Source: Chloroflexota bacterium (GTDB taxonomy: Bacteria; Chloroflexota; Limnocylindria; Limnocylindrales; CSP1-4). Taken from it: a DNA stretch of 32,226 nt. Positions 24,580-32,226 of this stretch are shown here, in pieces. The notes below the pieces were generated by a model. That model was not told the origin of the DNA and made no database searches. It saw nothing but the letters and a program-made list of their open reading frames with translations. The first letter of the stretch is position 1. Every line of letters begins with the position of its first letter. The stretch covers positions 1-32,226 of the forward strand of contig PMNU01000108.1 of NCBI GenBank assembly GCA_003165675.1, given 5' to 3'. The position numbers and the translations under genes were made by a program.

Positions 24580-25599
24580 TCATGGCAGCCGACCCAGCCA
24601 GGCGAGCGAGGTCAGGCCGCCCGCGATCAGCAATACCAGGCTCAGGCCGGCGAAGAGCGCGGTAATCTCCGTCATCTGGGGTTGGATAACGAGCTGTGTG
24701 TCGAGGTTGTCGTAGATCGAGCGGAGCTGCTGCGAGTCTGCGGCGGAGTAGTAGGAGCCGCCCGTGACCTGGGAGATTCCCTGGAGCGTTGCCTGGTCGA
24801 GCTGGGTGTGAACCTGGAAGCCACTGACGGTCACGCTCGTGCCGGCCGAGCTTCCGACCCCCACGGTGTAGATCCGAACTCCCCGGTCGGCGGCGGTCTG
24901 TGCGGCGGCGAGCGGGTCGGGCGACTCGTTGTTCTCGCCGTCGCTGAGCAGGACGATGACGGCCGAGTCGTGCGTACCGGAAGCCACGGGCGTCGGCGTC
25001 GCCGTCGGCGAGGGCGCGGGCGACTGGTTGGAGTAGTAGTCGTTGGCCCAGGGCCCCGCTTCCGCCTGCGCGATCACGTTGAGCGAGGCGATGATGCCCT
25101 GACCGAGCGAGGTCCCGCGTTGCGGCGCCAGCCGGTCGATGGCAGCGTCCACCGCGGCCTGATCGTCTGTGGGCATCTGAATCGAGACGCCCGAGTCGCT
25201 GAAGGCCACGACCCCGACGGTGACACCCGACGGCTGGCGCGCCACGAAGTCCTTTGCCGCGACCCTGGCCGCTTCCATTCGAGTGGGCGTCAGATCGGTC
25301 GCGGCCATGCTGGCGGAAACGTCGAAGGCGAGGATGACGGTGCCCTCTTCTCGAGGCAGGGCCACGACGGCCTGTGGCCGGCCCAGCGCGACGGACATTA
25401 CGACCAGGCCGCATAGCATCAGCGCCGGCGGAATGCGCCTGCGCAGACCAGCCAGCCGGCGTGAACGCCCTTGAGCTGGCTCCGGTCCGCCAAAGGTGGG
25501 TAGAAGTCGGCGACGCCGCCGATCGATGATCCAATACAACAGCACGCCGATCGGGATCAGCGCCAGCGACAGCAGCATGGGCGGCCAGATGAAGGTCAT
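24580..25599 (-). CDS. VWA-domain membrane protein (BatA/BatB-like), first copy
   Basis: 339 residues from the ATG at 25599, three bases after the DUF58 stop. N-terminal helices at about 6-25 and 57-72, VWA domain with MIDAS D93-x-S95-x-S97 (FDVSASM), Thr in PQRGTSLGQGI and Asp in VLLSDGENN, and a C-terminal helix (ALFAGLSLVLLIAGGLTSLA). A Ser/Pro/Thr-rich insert (about residues 185-205) lies in the loop that is Gly-rich in no part of this copy. It follows moxR and the DUF58 gene in one tightly packed operon and precedes the paralogous copy by 41 bases. Confidence 0.92.
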   Translation of the reverse strand: MTFIWPPMLLSLALIPIGVLLYWIIDRRRRRLLPTFGGPEPAQGRSRRLAGLRRRIPPALMLCGLVVMSVALGRPQAVVALPREEGTVILAFDVSASMAATDLTPTRMEAARVAAKDFVARQPSGVTVGVVAFSDSGVSIQMPTDDQAAVDAAIDRLAPQRGTSLGQGIIASLNVIAQAEAGPWANDYYSNQSPAPSPTATPTPVASGTHDSAVIVLLSDGENNESPDPLAAAQTAADRGVRIYTVGVGSSAGTSVTVSGFQVHTQLDQATLQGISQVTGGSYYSAADSQQLRSIYDNLDTQLVIQPQMTEITALFAGLSLVLLIAGGLTSLAWLGRLP

Positions 25600-25602
25600 T
25601 GG

Positions 25603-26670
25603 CTACATCCGCCGCCGGCGGCGGATCGTCGCCATCCGAACGATGGCGCGGACCAGGTCGTCCTCGGTCGAGAGCGACAGCGCCTCGACCCTCGATCGTT
25701 TGAACGCGCCATTCACTTCCGCTTCGCGTCGGCTCGCCGCCGCCTCGAAACGGCGGCGGAAGCCGGCGTCATGGGTGTCGACATAGAGCCGCTCGCCGGT
25801 CTCGGCATCTTCCATGATCACCGGCCCGACGTCGGGCAGCTCGACCTCGCGCGGGTCGAGCAGGCGGACGGCGACCACCTCGTGCCGTCGATTCAGCAGG
25901 TTCAGCGGCCGTTCCCATCCGGGAACGCTGATGAAGTCGGATACGAGGAAGATCAAGGAGCGGCGCTTGATGACGCGCTGCCCTGCAGTGAGCAACGGCT
26001 TCAGGTCCGTGAATGGCGCGTTCGGCAAGCGCGGCTGCCGAAGCAGGTCGTCGATCAGGCGGAGGACCTGGTCTCGCCCGCCTCGCGCCGGGATCGTCCG
26101 CTCGACGGCGCCGCCGTAGAAGATCGCACCTACGCGGTTGCCGCGTCGGGTCAGCAACCGAGCGAGCGTCGCCACGAAATCGGTCAGGACGGTTCGCTTC
26201 AGGCGCTCGGTATCCACGCTGCCGAAGTCGACCGAGGGACTGAGGTCGAGGAGGAACCAGGCGGTGATCTCGCGGTCCTCGACGTACTCGCGGACGTATG
26301 GCGTGTTCATCCGGGCGGTGACGTTCCAGTCGATGGAGCGAACGTCGTCCCCGGGCTCGTATTCGCGCAGGTCCACCAGATCCACGCCGTTGCCGCGGAA
26401 AAGGCTCCGGTAGTCGCCCTGCAGGATCCCGTCGAGCCTGCGGACGACCTGCCAGTCGAGGCGCTCGAGGACGCGTTCCGCGACGGTCGAGGATCGCCCA
26501 GAAGCGGAGCCGGATCGCGCCGGAGTCGAGGTGAGACCCGCGGGAGGTGAGGCGGGCGTCTCTGGGGCGAAGAGTGGCCTCACCGAGGCGTGCACAAGCC
26601 GCGCCGGTCCCGCGTTGCCGAGATCCGGCGACGGGGCCCAGACGATGCCGTCAGGCGCCGGTTCGGGCAT
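25603..26670 (-). CDS. DUF58 domain protein of the MoxR operon
   Basis: 355 residues from the ATG at 26670, with GGGAG about nine bases upstream; the start lies 20 bases inside the end of moxR. The DUF58 signature is clear: FRGNGVDLVDLREYEPGDD followed by VRSIDWNVTARMNTPYVREY, then a VWA-like half with FLLDLSPSVDFGS and LIFLVSDFISVPGW. About 70 Pro/Ser-rich residues precede the conserved part. No membrane helix is visible, so this is a cytosolic member. In other bacteria DUF58 proteins work with MoxR ATPases and VWA proteins; the precise function is unknown. Overlaps suggest coupled translation with moxR and the VWA genes. Confidence 0.92.
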   Translation of the reverse strand: MPEPAPDGIVWAPSPDLGNAGPARLVHASVRPLFAPETPASPPAGLTSTPARSGSASGRSSTVAERVLERLDWQVVRRLDGILQGDYRSLFRGNGVDLVDLREYEPGDDVRSIDWNVTARMNTPYVREYVEDREITAWFLLDLSPSVDFGSVDTERLKRTVLTDFVATLARLLTRRGNRVGAIFYGGAVERTIPARGGRDQVLRLIDDLLRQPRLPNAPFTDLKPLLTAGQRVIKRRSLIFLVSDFISVPGWERPLNLLNRRHEVVAVRLLDPREVELPDVGPVIMEDAETGERLYVDTHDAGFRRRFEAAASRREAEVNGAFKRSRVEALSLSTEDDLVRAIVRMATIRRRRRM

Positions 26671-27661
26671 GCGAACGCTCCCGGAGCGGCACCACCGGCA
26701 CCGGAACCCGCTTGAGGACCGTGGCCAGCACATCGTCCGCGGTTACGTTGTCCGACAGGGCCTCGAACGACAGGACGAGGCGGTGGCGCATCACGTCGCG
26801 GGCCATGTCGAGCACGTCCTGCGGCAGCGCGTAATCCCGGCCGCGGACGAAGGCGAGCGCCCGAGCCGTGAGGATCAGGTTGATTGAAGCGCGGGGGCTG
26901 GCCCCGTACGTGATGTAGCGCTCCAGTTCCGGCATGCCGTGCGATCCGGGCGAGCGCGTGGCCGTCGCGAGGCGCACGGCGTATTCCATCAGCGCCGGAT
27001 CCACGTACACGCGATCGGCCTCCCGCTGCAACTCGATCAGGCCCTCCGTGGAGAGGACCTCTTGCACAGTTTCCAGCGGGCCCGTCATTCGTTCGACGAT
27101 GACGAACTCCTCGTTTGCGCTTGGATATCCGATCAGCACCTTTAGCATGAAGCGGTCGACCTGGGCCTCGGGCAGCGCGTACGTCCCTTCGGTTTCGATC
27201 GGGTTCTGTGTCGCGAGGACGAGGAACGGGTCCGGCACCTTGTGAGTCTCGTGTCCGATCGTGACCTGCCGCTCCTGCATAACCTCGAGAAGCGCGCTTT
27301 GGACCTTGGCCGGCGCCCTGTTGATCTCGTCCGCGAGCAGGAGGTTGGTGAACACCGGACCGAGCGAGGTGTTGAACTCGCCGGTCTTCTGGTTGTAGAT
27401 CCGCGTGCCGATCAGGTCGGCCGGGACGAGGTCGGGCGTGAACTGGATCCGTCTGAACTCGCCGCCGATCGCCCCGGCAAGCGTCTTGATCGCCAGCGTC
27501 TTGGCGAGCCCGGGCACGCCCTCGACCAGGAGATGACCCCTCGCGAGGAGTGCCACCGCCATCTGCTCCAGGAGGTGATCCTGGCCGACGATCACCTTCT
27601 TGACCTCGTACAGCACGCGTTCCATCGGCAGCGTGGGTGTTGCGTCGGCCTGTTCGTGCAC
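26651..27661 (-). CDS. MoxR-family AAA+ ATPase
   Basis: 336 residues from the GTG at 27661, behind a perfect AGGAGG six bases upstream. The frame is open to 28192, but that stretch is antisense to the protease gene. Walker A is EGVPGLAKT (about residues 47-55), Walker B LLLADEINRAP, the sensor region LATQNPIETEGTYALPEAQVDRF, and the lid RYITYGASPRASINLILTARA. MoxR ATPases act as chaperones for assembly or activation of partner proteins, usually with the DUF58 and VWA proteins encoded directly after them, as here. The protease gene upstream ends 47 bases before the start, so it may belong to the same transcript. Confidence 0.94.
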   Translation of the reverse strand: MHEQADATPTLPMERVLYEVKKVIVGQDHLLEQMAVALLARGHLLVEGVPGLAKTLAIKTLAGAIGGEFRRIQFTPDLVPADLIGTRIYNQKTGEFNTSLGPVFTNLLLADEINRAPAKVQSALLEVMQERQVTIGHETHKVPDPFLVLATQNPIETEGTYALPEAQVDRFMLKVLIGYPSANEEFVIVERMTGPLETVQEVLSTEGLIELQREADRVYVDPALMEYAVRLATATRSPGSHGMPELERYITYGASPRASINLILTARALAFVRGRDYALPQDVLDMARDVMRHRLVLSFEALSDNVTADDVLATVLKRVPVPVVPLRERSHARTGA

Positions 27662-27708
27662 TGGTTTCCTCCTGAGCCCGTGCCGGCGGGCTGTCCGTTT
27701 CGACGGGG

Positions 27709-28662
27709 TCAGTCGGGCGGCAGGCCCGCGGCCCCGCCGGCTACGTCTATCGGCTCTGCGAGCCCGATGCCGATGAAGAAGTCGCCGTTGGTGGGATTGA
27801 CGAGCGCGGAGACGATCCCGATCACCTGGCCGTCTCGGTTGACTAGCGGGCCCCCCGAGTCGCCGGGATTGACGGCCGCATCCACCTGGATCAGGCCCTG
27901 GAGCAGGGGACCGTCGTTGGGGAGCTGGAAGGACCGATTCAGGCCGGAGACGACCCCCGAGCTGATCGACCCGTCCAGGCCGAAGGGATTGCCGACGACG
28001 AACGCTTCGCTGCCGACGTGCACGCTCCTCGGATTGCCGAGGACGGCTGGCACGAGCTTGGCCGGGGGCTGGCTCGCCTGGAGGACGGCGATGTCGTTCT
28101 GGGGTTGCGTGGTCGTGATCTCGGCCGGCGACTTCGTGCCGTCGGCGAACGTCACCTGGATGGACGTCGCGTCGGCGACAACGTGCAGGCACGTGAGGAT
28201 ATCGCCGCTGGCGTCCACGACTACCCCGCTGCCCAGATTGCCGGTTGTTGCGGCGCTGGACGCCGCGCTTGCTGTGGCGATCGGTTTGGTGGTCGGAGTG
28301 GCGCTGGCAGTGGCGGTCAAGGCGGCTGCAACGCTGGTGGTACCGCGCGCGGCGGTCGTGCCGCCCGTCACCTGGGTCTCGATCAGGACTACCGAGGGCT
28401 GGATGGCCTGGTAGGCAATCTCAGACAGGGCGGGTCCCGGAGTCACCGAAGCTATCGCCTGGGAGACGTCGTTGGTCACGTCTTGCTGCGTCAGCGGCCT
28501 CGGCCCGGGAACCGCTACTCCGTAGAGCACCAGGGCAATGAAGGCGGCCATCACACCCATGGCGAATGGCGCGGCCCAGCGAGTCCGCGCGCTGACGCGG
28601 GAGAGCGGCTTCGACCAGGGCCGGAGTTCGGTCTGGGCCGGCGCGTCCTGCTGATGTTTCAT
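27709..28662 (-). CDS. Membrane-anchored HtrA-like serine protease without PDZ domain
   Basis: 317 residues from the ATG at 28662. A cytoplasmic start of 30 residues, one helix (about 31-50), an Ala/Thr/Ser-rich linker (about 100-140) and a trypsin-like domain with His160 (CLHVVADA), Asp190 (NDIAVL) and Ser269 (NPGDSGGPLV). It ends shortly after the protease core, so the PDZ domain of typical DegP/HtrA is missing. Cys158 next to the catalytic His is unusual. The start codon sits in the loop of a 13-bp perfect hairpin whose 3' arm is codons 10-14, suggesting translational control. First gene of the minus-strand envelope cluster; MoxR follows after 47 bases. Confidence 0.9.
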   Translation of the reverse strand: MKHQQDAPAQTELRPWSKPLSRVSARTRWAAPFAMGVMAAFIALVLYGVAVPGPRPLTQQDVTNDVSQAIASVTPGPALSEIAYQAIQPSVVLIETQVTGGTTAARGTTSVAAALTATASATPTTKPIATASAASSAATTGNLGSGVVVDASGDILTCLHVVADATSIQVTFADGTKSPAEITTTQPQNDIAVLQASQPPAKLVPAVLGNPRSVHVGSEAFVVGNPFGLDGSISSGVVSGLNRSFQLPNDGPLLQGLIQVDAAVNPGDSGGPLVNRDGQVIGIVSALVNPTNGDFFIGIGLAEPIDVAGGAAGLPPD

Positions 28663-28679
28663 GAGACAGACCGAACTCC
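28623..28679 (-). promoter_or_regulatory. 13-bp perfect inverted repeat around the protease start codon
   Basis: On the mRNA strand GGAGTTCGGTCTG (28679 to 28667) is followed 31 bases later by its exact complement CAGACCGAACTCC (28635 to 28623). The first arm contains the only GGAG upstream of the start; the ATG (28662-28660) lies four bases after it, inside the loop; the second arm is codons 10-14 of the protease. Folding would block ribosome access. Reported as a candidate RNA switch or thermometer-like element. Confidence 0.6.
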
Positions 28680-28951
28680 AGAGGCAGACCGGGCTTGAGT
28701 CCGTGTCGCCGACCGATCGAGGCAAGTCCGAGACCGCCGGGCGTGGGATGCTTTGCCACAGCTTTGGCCGTCCTTCTGAGAATCTCCTGAAAGCTGGCGA
28801 AACAGCCCACGTGAGTGCGGCGAGACGCCGGGCCGTCGGCCTCGATCGGACAGGTCGCGAGCGCGTGACAGCCTGCGGATTCGAGCGTCCCGGCCGATCA
28901 CTAAGCCTGGCTCCCATCCGAGAGACCGTGGCTGGGCGGGCCCCCGCCCTC

Positions 28952-28982
28952 TTGACAAGTCAATACCCCCCGGGGGTATACA
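28952..28982 (+). promoter_or_regulatory. Promoter with embedded CsoR-like operator upstream of dnaG
   Basis: Consensus -35 TTGACA (28952-28957) and near-consensus -10 TATACA (28977-28982), 19 bases apart. The perfect dyad ATACCCCC-C-GGGGGTAT (28963-28979) covers the spacer and the first half of the -10 box. A/T-flanked C-run/G-run dyads of this form are the known operator type of CsoR-family copper or sulfide repressors. The 19-base spacer is also what MerR-family activators use, though their dyads are centred in the spacer, while this one is shifted four bases towards the -10. The -35 is itself part of TTGAC-AA-GTCAA. The next plus-strand gene is dnaG, about 140 bases from the expected start point. 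Confidence 0.6.
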
Positions 28983-29017
28983 AACGCGGCGAAATGGTGT
29001 ATGAATCTGGAAGCAAA

Positions 29018-29040
29018 GGCCTGTCAAGACTTGACAGGCC
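29018..29040 (+). promoter_or_regulatory. 11-bp inverted repeat in the dnaG leader
   Basis: GGCCTGTCAAG (29018-29028), one central A, then CTTGACAGGCC (29030-29040). It lies about 30-50 bases after the expected start of the promoter at 28952-28982. As RNA it could form a terminator or attenuator (followed by CTTAGTC, not a U-run). As DNA it is an operator-like dyad sharing the TTGAC half-site with the promoter's -35 region. Confidence 0.5.
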
Positions 29041-29129
29041 CTTAGTCATGTCCGGGTGGTTCGGCAGCGGCCGAGCGGCCGGGGCGGCGGTCTCGCCGGA
29101 GCAGGCACGCTCCGTCGGACCGAGAACGA

Positions 29130-31139
29130 GTGAACGTCGGGGCTCTCGGGCCGTCTGGCAAGCAGGAGATGCGATTGGCGTCAGGGGTAGCCGCAGAGGT
29201 CAAGAGCAAGCTGTCGATCGTCGATGTCGTCGGCGAGGCTGTGCAGCTGCGCAAGGCCGGCACAACGTACAAGGGGCTCTGCCCGTTCCATGGCGAGAAG
29301 ACCCCGAGCTTCGTCGTGACCCCCACGCGCGAGAGCTGGCACTGCTTCGGCTGCGGTGAAGGCGGCGACGTCTTCAGCTTCGTCATGCGCCGCGAGGGCC
29401 TGACTTTCCCGGAGGCGCTGAAGCGCCTCGCGGCCAGGGCCGGCATCGAGATCGACGAGCGAACGAGCCGCGAAGACGCTCGAAGGGCCCGGCTGCGCGA
29501 AGTCCTGGAGCAAGCGATCGCCTTCTACCACGCCGTCCTGACGCAGTCGAAGACGGGGGGCCCGGCGCTGGAGTACCTTCACGGCCGCGGCTTCACGGAC
29601 GCGACGATCGAGAAGTTCCAACTCGGCTGGGCGCCCGACGGTTGGGACCAGATGATCAAGATGCTGCAGGCGCGGCGCGGCGTCGACGTCGCCGAGCTGG
29701 CCGAGGTGGGGCTGACCGGCGCCCGTCCGAACGGCCGCGGCGCCTACGACAGGTTCCGCTCGCGGGTCATCTTCCCGATCCGCGACGCGGCGGGAGCGGC
29801 TGTCGGCATCGGTGGGCGAGTGCTGCCCGGTACGCCGGCGGCCGCGGACTCGAACGCGCCCAAGTACCTCAACTCCCCGGCGACGGCGCTCTTCGACAAG
29901 AGTCGGACGCTCTACCTCATCGAACGAGCCCGCGGCGAGATGCGACGGGGCGACGAAGCCGTTCTCGTGGAGGGCTACACCGACGCGCTGATGGCTCACC
30001 AGGCCGGCTTCGAGAACGTCGTTGCGAGCCTGGGCACGGCCCTCACCCCGGCCCAGGTGGCTGTGATCGCCAGGTACGCGCGCGAGATCGTCCTCGCCTA
30101 CGACGTCGATCCGGCCGGCCAGCATGCCGGCTCGATCGGCGGCGCGGAGCTTCTGCGTCTCATCGGCTCGCTCGCGGCGGAGGACACGGGCATCGAAATC
30201 ACGCGTGTGCGTGTTGCTCGACTGCCGGAGGGCAAGGACCCGGACGAGGTGATTCGCGAAACCCCCGATCTCTGGCGGGAGGCGATCCGGACCGCGCAGC
30301 CCATCATGTTGTTCCTGATCGACTACTACGCTACGGCGTTCAACGTTCGAACCGCAGAGGGACAGCGTCATGCAGTCGCGGCGCTCGTTCCACTGCTGCG
30401 GCAGGTCCGCGATCCGGTCGTGCGCGACGACTATCTCCTGACCGTCGCCCGCCGAACCGGCGTGAAGGATCGAGCTCTGCTCGAGGCGTTGCACACCCCC
30501 GAACCGGCTGGCGCGGGCAGAGGCGGTCGGGGCGGCGACGGAGCAGGCGGCTCGTCCGGTCGCTTCTCCGCCGACGCGATCATCTCGGCCCCCGATTCGA
30601 TCGACACGAAGGCCGAATTGAAGGCGCTCTCCACCGAGGAGAGCCGCCTTCTGCGGTTGCTGCTGCTGGTGCCAGAGCAGCAGCAGCGCGTCGCCGAGAC
30701 GCTCGCGGCGCAGAACTTGCAGCTGCCCAGCACGCCGGCACGCGAGCTGCTCGTGGCGATGCTCGCCGATCGCGAACGCGACCCCGATGCCGGCGGACCC
30801 GGCCGTTTCGAACGCGGCCGCTTCCTCGAGGCGCTGCCGCCGGAGCTCCACGGCCTCGCCATTGCTCTCTACGCCGAACGCGGCCCCGACCCGAACGATC
30901 TTGACGACAACCGCGTCCGTATTGGAGTCGACCAGTGCCTGCTTGCCCTCGAGGCCGACAGGCTCGAAGAGGAGATCCGTTTCAACGGCAGCGAGCTCGT
31001 GGAGGCCCAGGCCGCCGCGGACTCGCCGGCCGTCGCCCGACTGCAAGAAACGCAACGCAACCTGTTCGAGGCTCGCCGATCGCTCGACCGACGTCGGCAG
31101 GACACGAGCCTCCTCGCTTCCGCTGGAGGACACCGATGA
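29130..31139 (+). CDS. dnaG: DNA primase
   Basis: Makes RNA primers at the replication fork, working with DnaB helicase. 669 residues from the GTG at 29130. Alternatives are ATG 29169 and TTG 29175; the latter has AGGAG six bases upstream and gives a start closer to the family's. The CHC2 zinc finger is [12 protein letters not shown] ... [11 protein letters not shown]. The catalytic core includes [14 protein letters not shown], and the TOPRIM domain [20 protein letters not shown] is followed by [10 protein letters not shown] and YDVDPAGQ. A Gly-rich linker ([16 protein letters not shown]) leads to the helicase-binding C-terminal part. Its stop overlaps the rpoD start (ATGA), the classic primase-sigma arrangement. 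Confidence 0.95.
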   Translation: MNVGALGPSGKQEMRLASGVAAEVKSKLSIVDVVGEAVQLRKAGTTYKGLCPFHGEKTPSFVVTPTRESWHCFGCGEGGDVFSFVMRREGLTFPEALKRLAARAGIEIDERTSREDARRARLREVLEQAIAFYHAVLTQSKTGGPALEYLHGRGFTDATIEKFQLGWAPDGWDQMIKMLQARRGVDVAELAEVGLTGARPNGRGAYDRFRSRVIFPIRDAAGAAVGIGGRVLPGTPAAADSNAPKYLNSPATALFDKSRTLYLIERARGEMRRGDEAVLVEGYTDALMAHQAGFENVVASLGTALTPAQVAVIARYAREIVLAYDVDPAGQHAGSIGGAELLRLIGSLAAEDTGIEITRVRVARLPEGKDPDEVIRETPDLWREAIRTAQPIMLFLIDYYATAFNVRTAEGQRHAVAALVPLLRQVRDPVVRDDYLLTVARRTGVKDRALLEALHTPEPAGAGRGGRGGDGAGGSSGRFSADAIISAPDSIDTKAELKALSTEESRLLRLLLLVPEQQQRVAETLAAQNLQLPSTPARELLVAMLADRERDPDAGGPGRFERGRFLEALPPELHGLAIALYAERGPDPNDLDDNRVRIGVDQCLLALEADRLEEEIRFNGSELVEAQAAADSPAVARLQETQRNLFEARRSLDRRRQDTSLLASAGGHR

Positions 31140-32226
31140 CCGATCCCCTTGACAAGCAGCTCGTTGAGGTCGCCCTCTCCGGCGGTAGCCGTCGCAAGGC
31201 GGACCTCGAAGAGGCAAAGCTCGCCGGCGTGCACACCCGTCGATCGCTCGATGAGGAGGCTCTCGAAGACGACGATCTCCTGGCGGAAGAGGAAGAAGTG
31301 GCGCCGCCCGACGCCCTGGACGACGACTCTGTCGAACTCGGTGTCGAGGTTGTCGAGGAAGACGTTCTGGCCGAACCGCGCGTGCCCGGCGAGGCCCCGG
31401 CCAAGCTCGACGCAGAGGCTCTCGAGGAGCCCACGCAGGAGGAATTGGAGGCCCTCTCGGCAGATATGATCGGGATCGACGACCCGGTCCGGATGTACCT
31501 GAAGGAGATCGGCAAGGTCGCTCTTCTGACGGCCGAGGAAGAGGTCGTCCTGGCCAAGGCCATCGAGCTGGGCGAGCAGATGGTCGACGAGCCCTGGAAG
31601 GGCATCGTCTCGCTCCATGAGTGGACCCACCACGAGACCGAGCGCAAGACCCGCACGATCAAGCCGCAGTACAAGCTGCCCTTCGGGCCGGAAGCCGCCC
31701 GCATGGTTGCCGACGCCGTTTCTTCGGAGGACGCGGCAGACCTGCTGGTCCCCAGCGCCGACTTCCATCTGATCAAGGCCGGCAAGGACGCCACTACCGA
31801 TGGCACGAGAGACCTGATCAAGCAAGCCCGCCATCATGTCGGGGTCTACAACGACACGCTCACGCCCGAGTCGTTCCTGAAGCTCCTCGACTTCGCCTAC
31901 TTCGCCGTCCACAACGGCGACCTGGACTCGCGCGACAACATCGGCCTGCGGGCCATCTACGACTGGACGCGCGACGCGGTGGCATTCCCGGCGCTGAAGC
32001 GCTGGATCGAGGGCGGCCGCGACGCGGAGCTGCTCAAGCGTCTGGGCACGGACCCGGAGGTTCCGGCTAACACGAAGCTCGCTCATCGGCGCGGCGAGCT
32101 GGTCCGGATCGGGCGCGATGCGCGCGAGCAGCTGACGTCGGCAAACCTCCGCCTCGTGGTCTCGATCGCGAAGAAGTACATCGGCCGCGGCATGTCGTTC
32201 CTGGACCTGATCCAGGAGGGCAACAT
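31136..32226 (+). CDS. rpoD: Primary sigma factor RpoD/SigA, N-terminal part (truncated by window edge)
   Basis: Housekeeping sigma-70 factor. 363 residues are visible from the ATG at 31136, which overlaps the dnaG stop and has GGAGGA (31125-31130) five bases upstream. Residues about 1-113 are an acidic region 1.1-like part. Region 1.2 is [33 protein letters not shown] (about 115-147, cited as its first and last parts [12 protein letters not shown] and AKAIELGE). Region 2 begins at about 337 with [19 protein letters not shown] and continues LDLIQEGN to the edge. Between them lie about 175 residues that most non-proteobacterial primary sigma factors lack. The insert is mostly helical with charged residues. 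Confidence 0.93.
   Translation, partial: MTDPLDKQLVEVALSGGSRRKADLEEAKLAGVHTRRSLDEEALEDDDLLAEEEEVAPPDALDDDSVELGVEVVEEDVLAEPRVPGEAPAKLDAEALEEPTQEELEALSADMIGIDDPVRMYLKEIGKVALLTAEEEVVLAKAIELGEQMVDEPWKGIVSLHEWTHHETERKTRTIKPQYKLPFGPEAARMVADAVSSEDAADLLVPSADFHLIKAGKDATTDGTRDLIKQARHHVGVYNDTLTPESFLKLLDFAYFAVHNGDLDSRDNIGLRAIYDWTRDAVAFPALKRWIEGGRDAELLKRLGTDPEVPANTKLAHRRGELVRIGRDAREQLTSANLRLVVSIAKKYIGRGMSFLDLIQEGN

Larger units (their letters stand above)
28663..29129. other. Divergent intergenic region, 467 bases, rich in regulatory signals
   Basis: Lies between the protease gene (minus) and dnaG (plus). No coding frame is convincing. Elements listed separately are the 5' arm of the start-codon hairpin, a promoter with embedded dyad (28952-28982) and an 11-bp inverted repeat (29018-29040). 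A further GC-rich dyad GGGCGGG (28934-28940) / CCCGCCC (28943-28949) directly precedes the -35 box, and CGGAGC (29097-29102) / GCTCCG (29109-29114) precedes dnaG. Confidence 0.65.

Noticed and set aside
26671-28192. N-terminal extension of the MoxR frame up to 28192
   Set aside because: The stretch upstream of 27661 is antisense to the protease gene and Arg/Pro-rich, and the GTG at 27661 has a perfect AGGAGG.
29181-31217. Long open frame antisense to dnaG
   Set aside because: No family-like segments; composition is typical of an antisense frame, and dnaG on the plus strand has all its domains.
1-32226. tRNA, rRNA, CRISPR array, insertion sequence or phage genes
   Set aside because: None found on reading: no tRNA-like cloverleaf noticed, no regular spaced repeats, no transposase or integrase-like protein.

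Overview
The window is high-GC bacterial DNA with dense gene packing, frequent ATGA/GTGA stop-start overlaps, several GTG or TTG starts and strong GGAGG-type ribosome binding sites. The combination of a MurJ-like flippase fused to a C39-like protease domain, quinone-linked GlpABC, MenA, and primase followed by the primary sigma factor suggests an uncultured Chloroflexota (Limnocylindria-like) chromosome. A high-GC actinobacterium is the main alternative. The taxon is inference; no rRNA or tRNA gene, phage, insertion sequence or CRISPR array was seen.

Layout. Bases 2-1648 (+) hold the C-terminal part of pyruvate phosphate dikinase, facing the glpABC operon (5763-1723, -). Then come an unknown anchored secreted protein (7097-6003, -), a DUF72 protein (8646-7555, -), a small unknown protein (8968-9582, +), a translationally coupled NUDIX hydrolase and ABC ATPase (10907-9598, -), an aldo/keto reductase (11039-12046, +), mannose-6-phosphate isomerase (13068-12100, -), an MFS carrier (14665-13253, -), an SGNH hydrolase (14806-15621, +), a repeat lipoprotein (16247-15711, -) and glutamate decarboxylase (16639-18030, +). 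Several convergent pairs are separated by strong inverted repeats that look like shared terminators.

From 28662 down to 18124 nine genes run on the minus strand: an HtrA-like membrane-anchored serine protease, a MoxR ATPase, a DUF58 protein, two tandem VWA membrane proteins, MenA, the MurJ-C39 fusion, and two overlapping small membrane proteins of matching topology. This reads as an envelope-assembly or quality-control neighbourhood. MenA (menaquinone) also fits functionally with the quinone-reducing GlpABC.

The right edge carries dnaG (29130-31139) overlapping the start of rpoD (31136 to the edge), which has an unusually large insertion between sigma regions 1.2 and 2. Between the protease and dnaG lies a 467-base regulatory region with a TTGACA/TATACA promoter holding a perfect CsoR-like dyad (ATACCCCC-C-GGGGGTAT), followed by an 11-bp inverted repeat. 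The protease mRNA can also form a 13-bp perfect hairpin that traps its own start codon. The most novel items are the MurJ-C39 fusion, the start-codon hairpin, the dyad promoter upstream of dnaG-rpoD, and the small membrane-protein pair.
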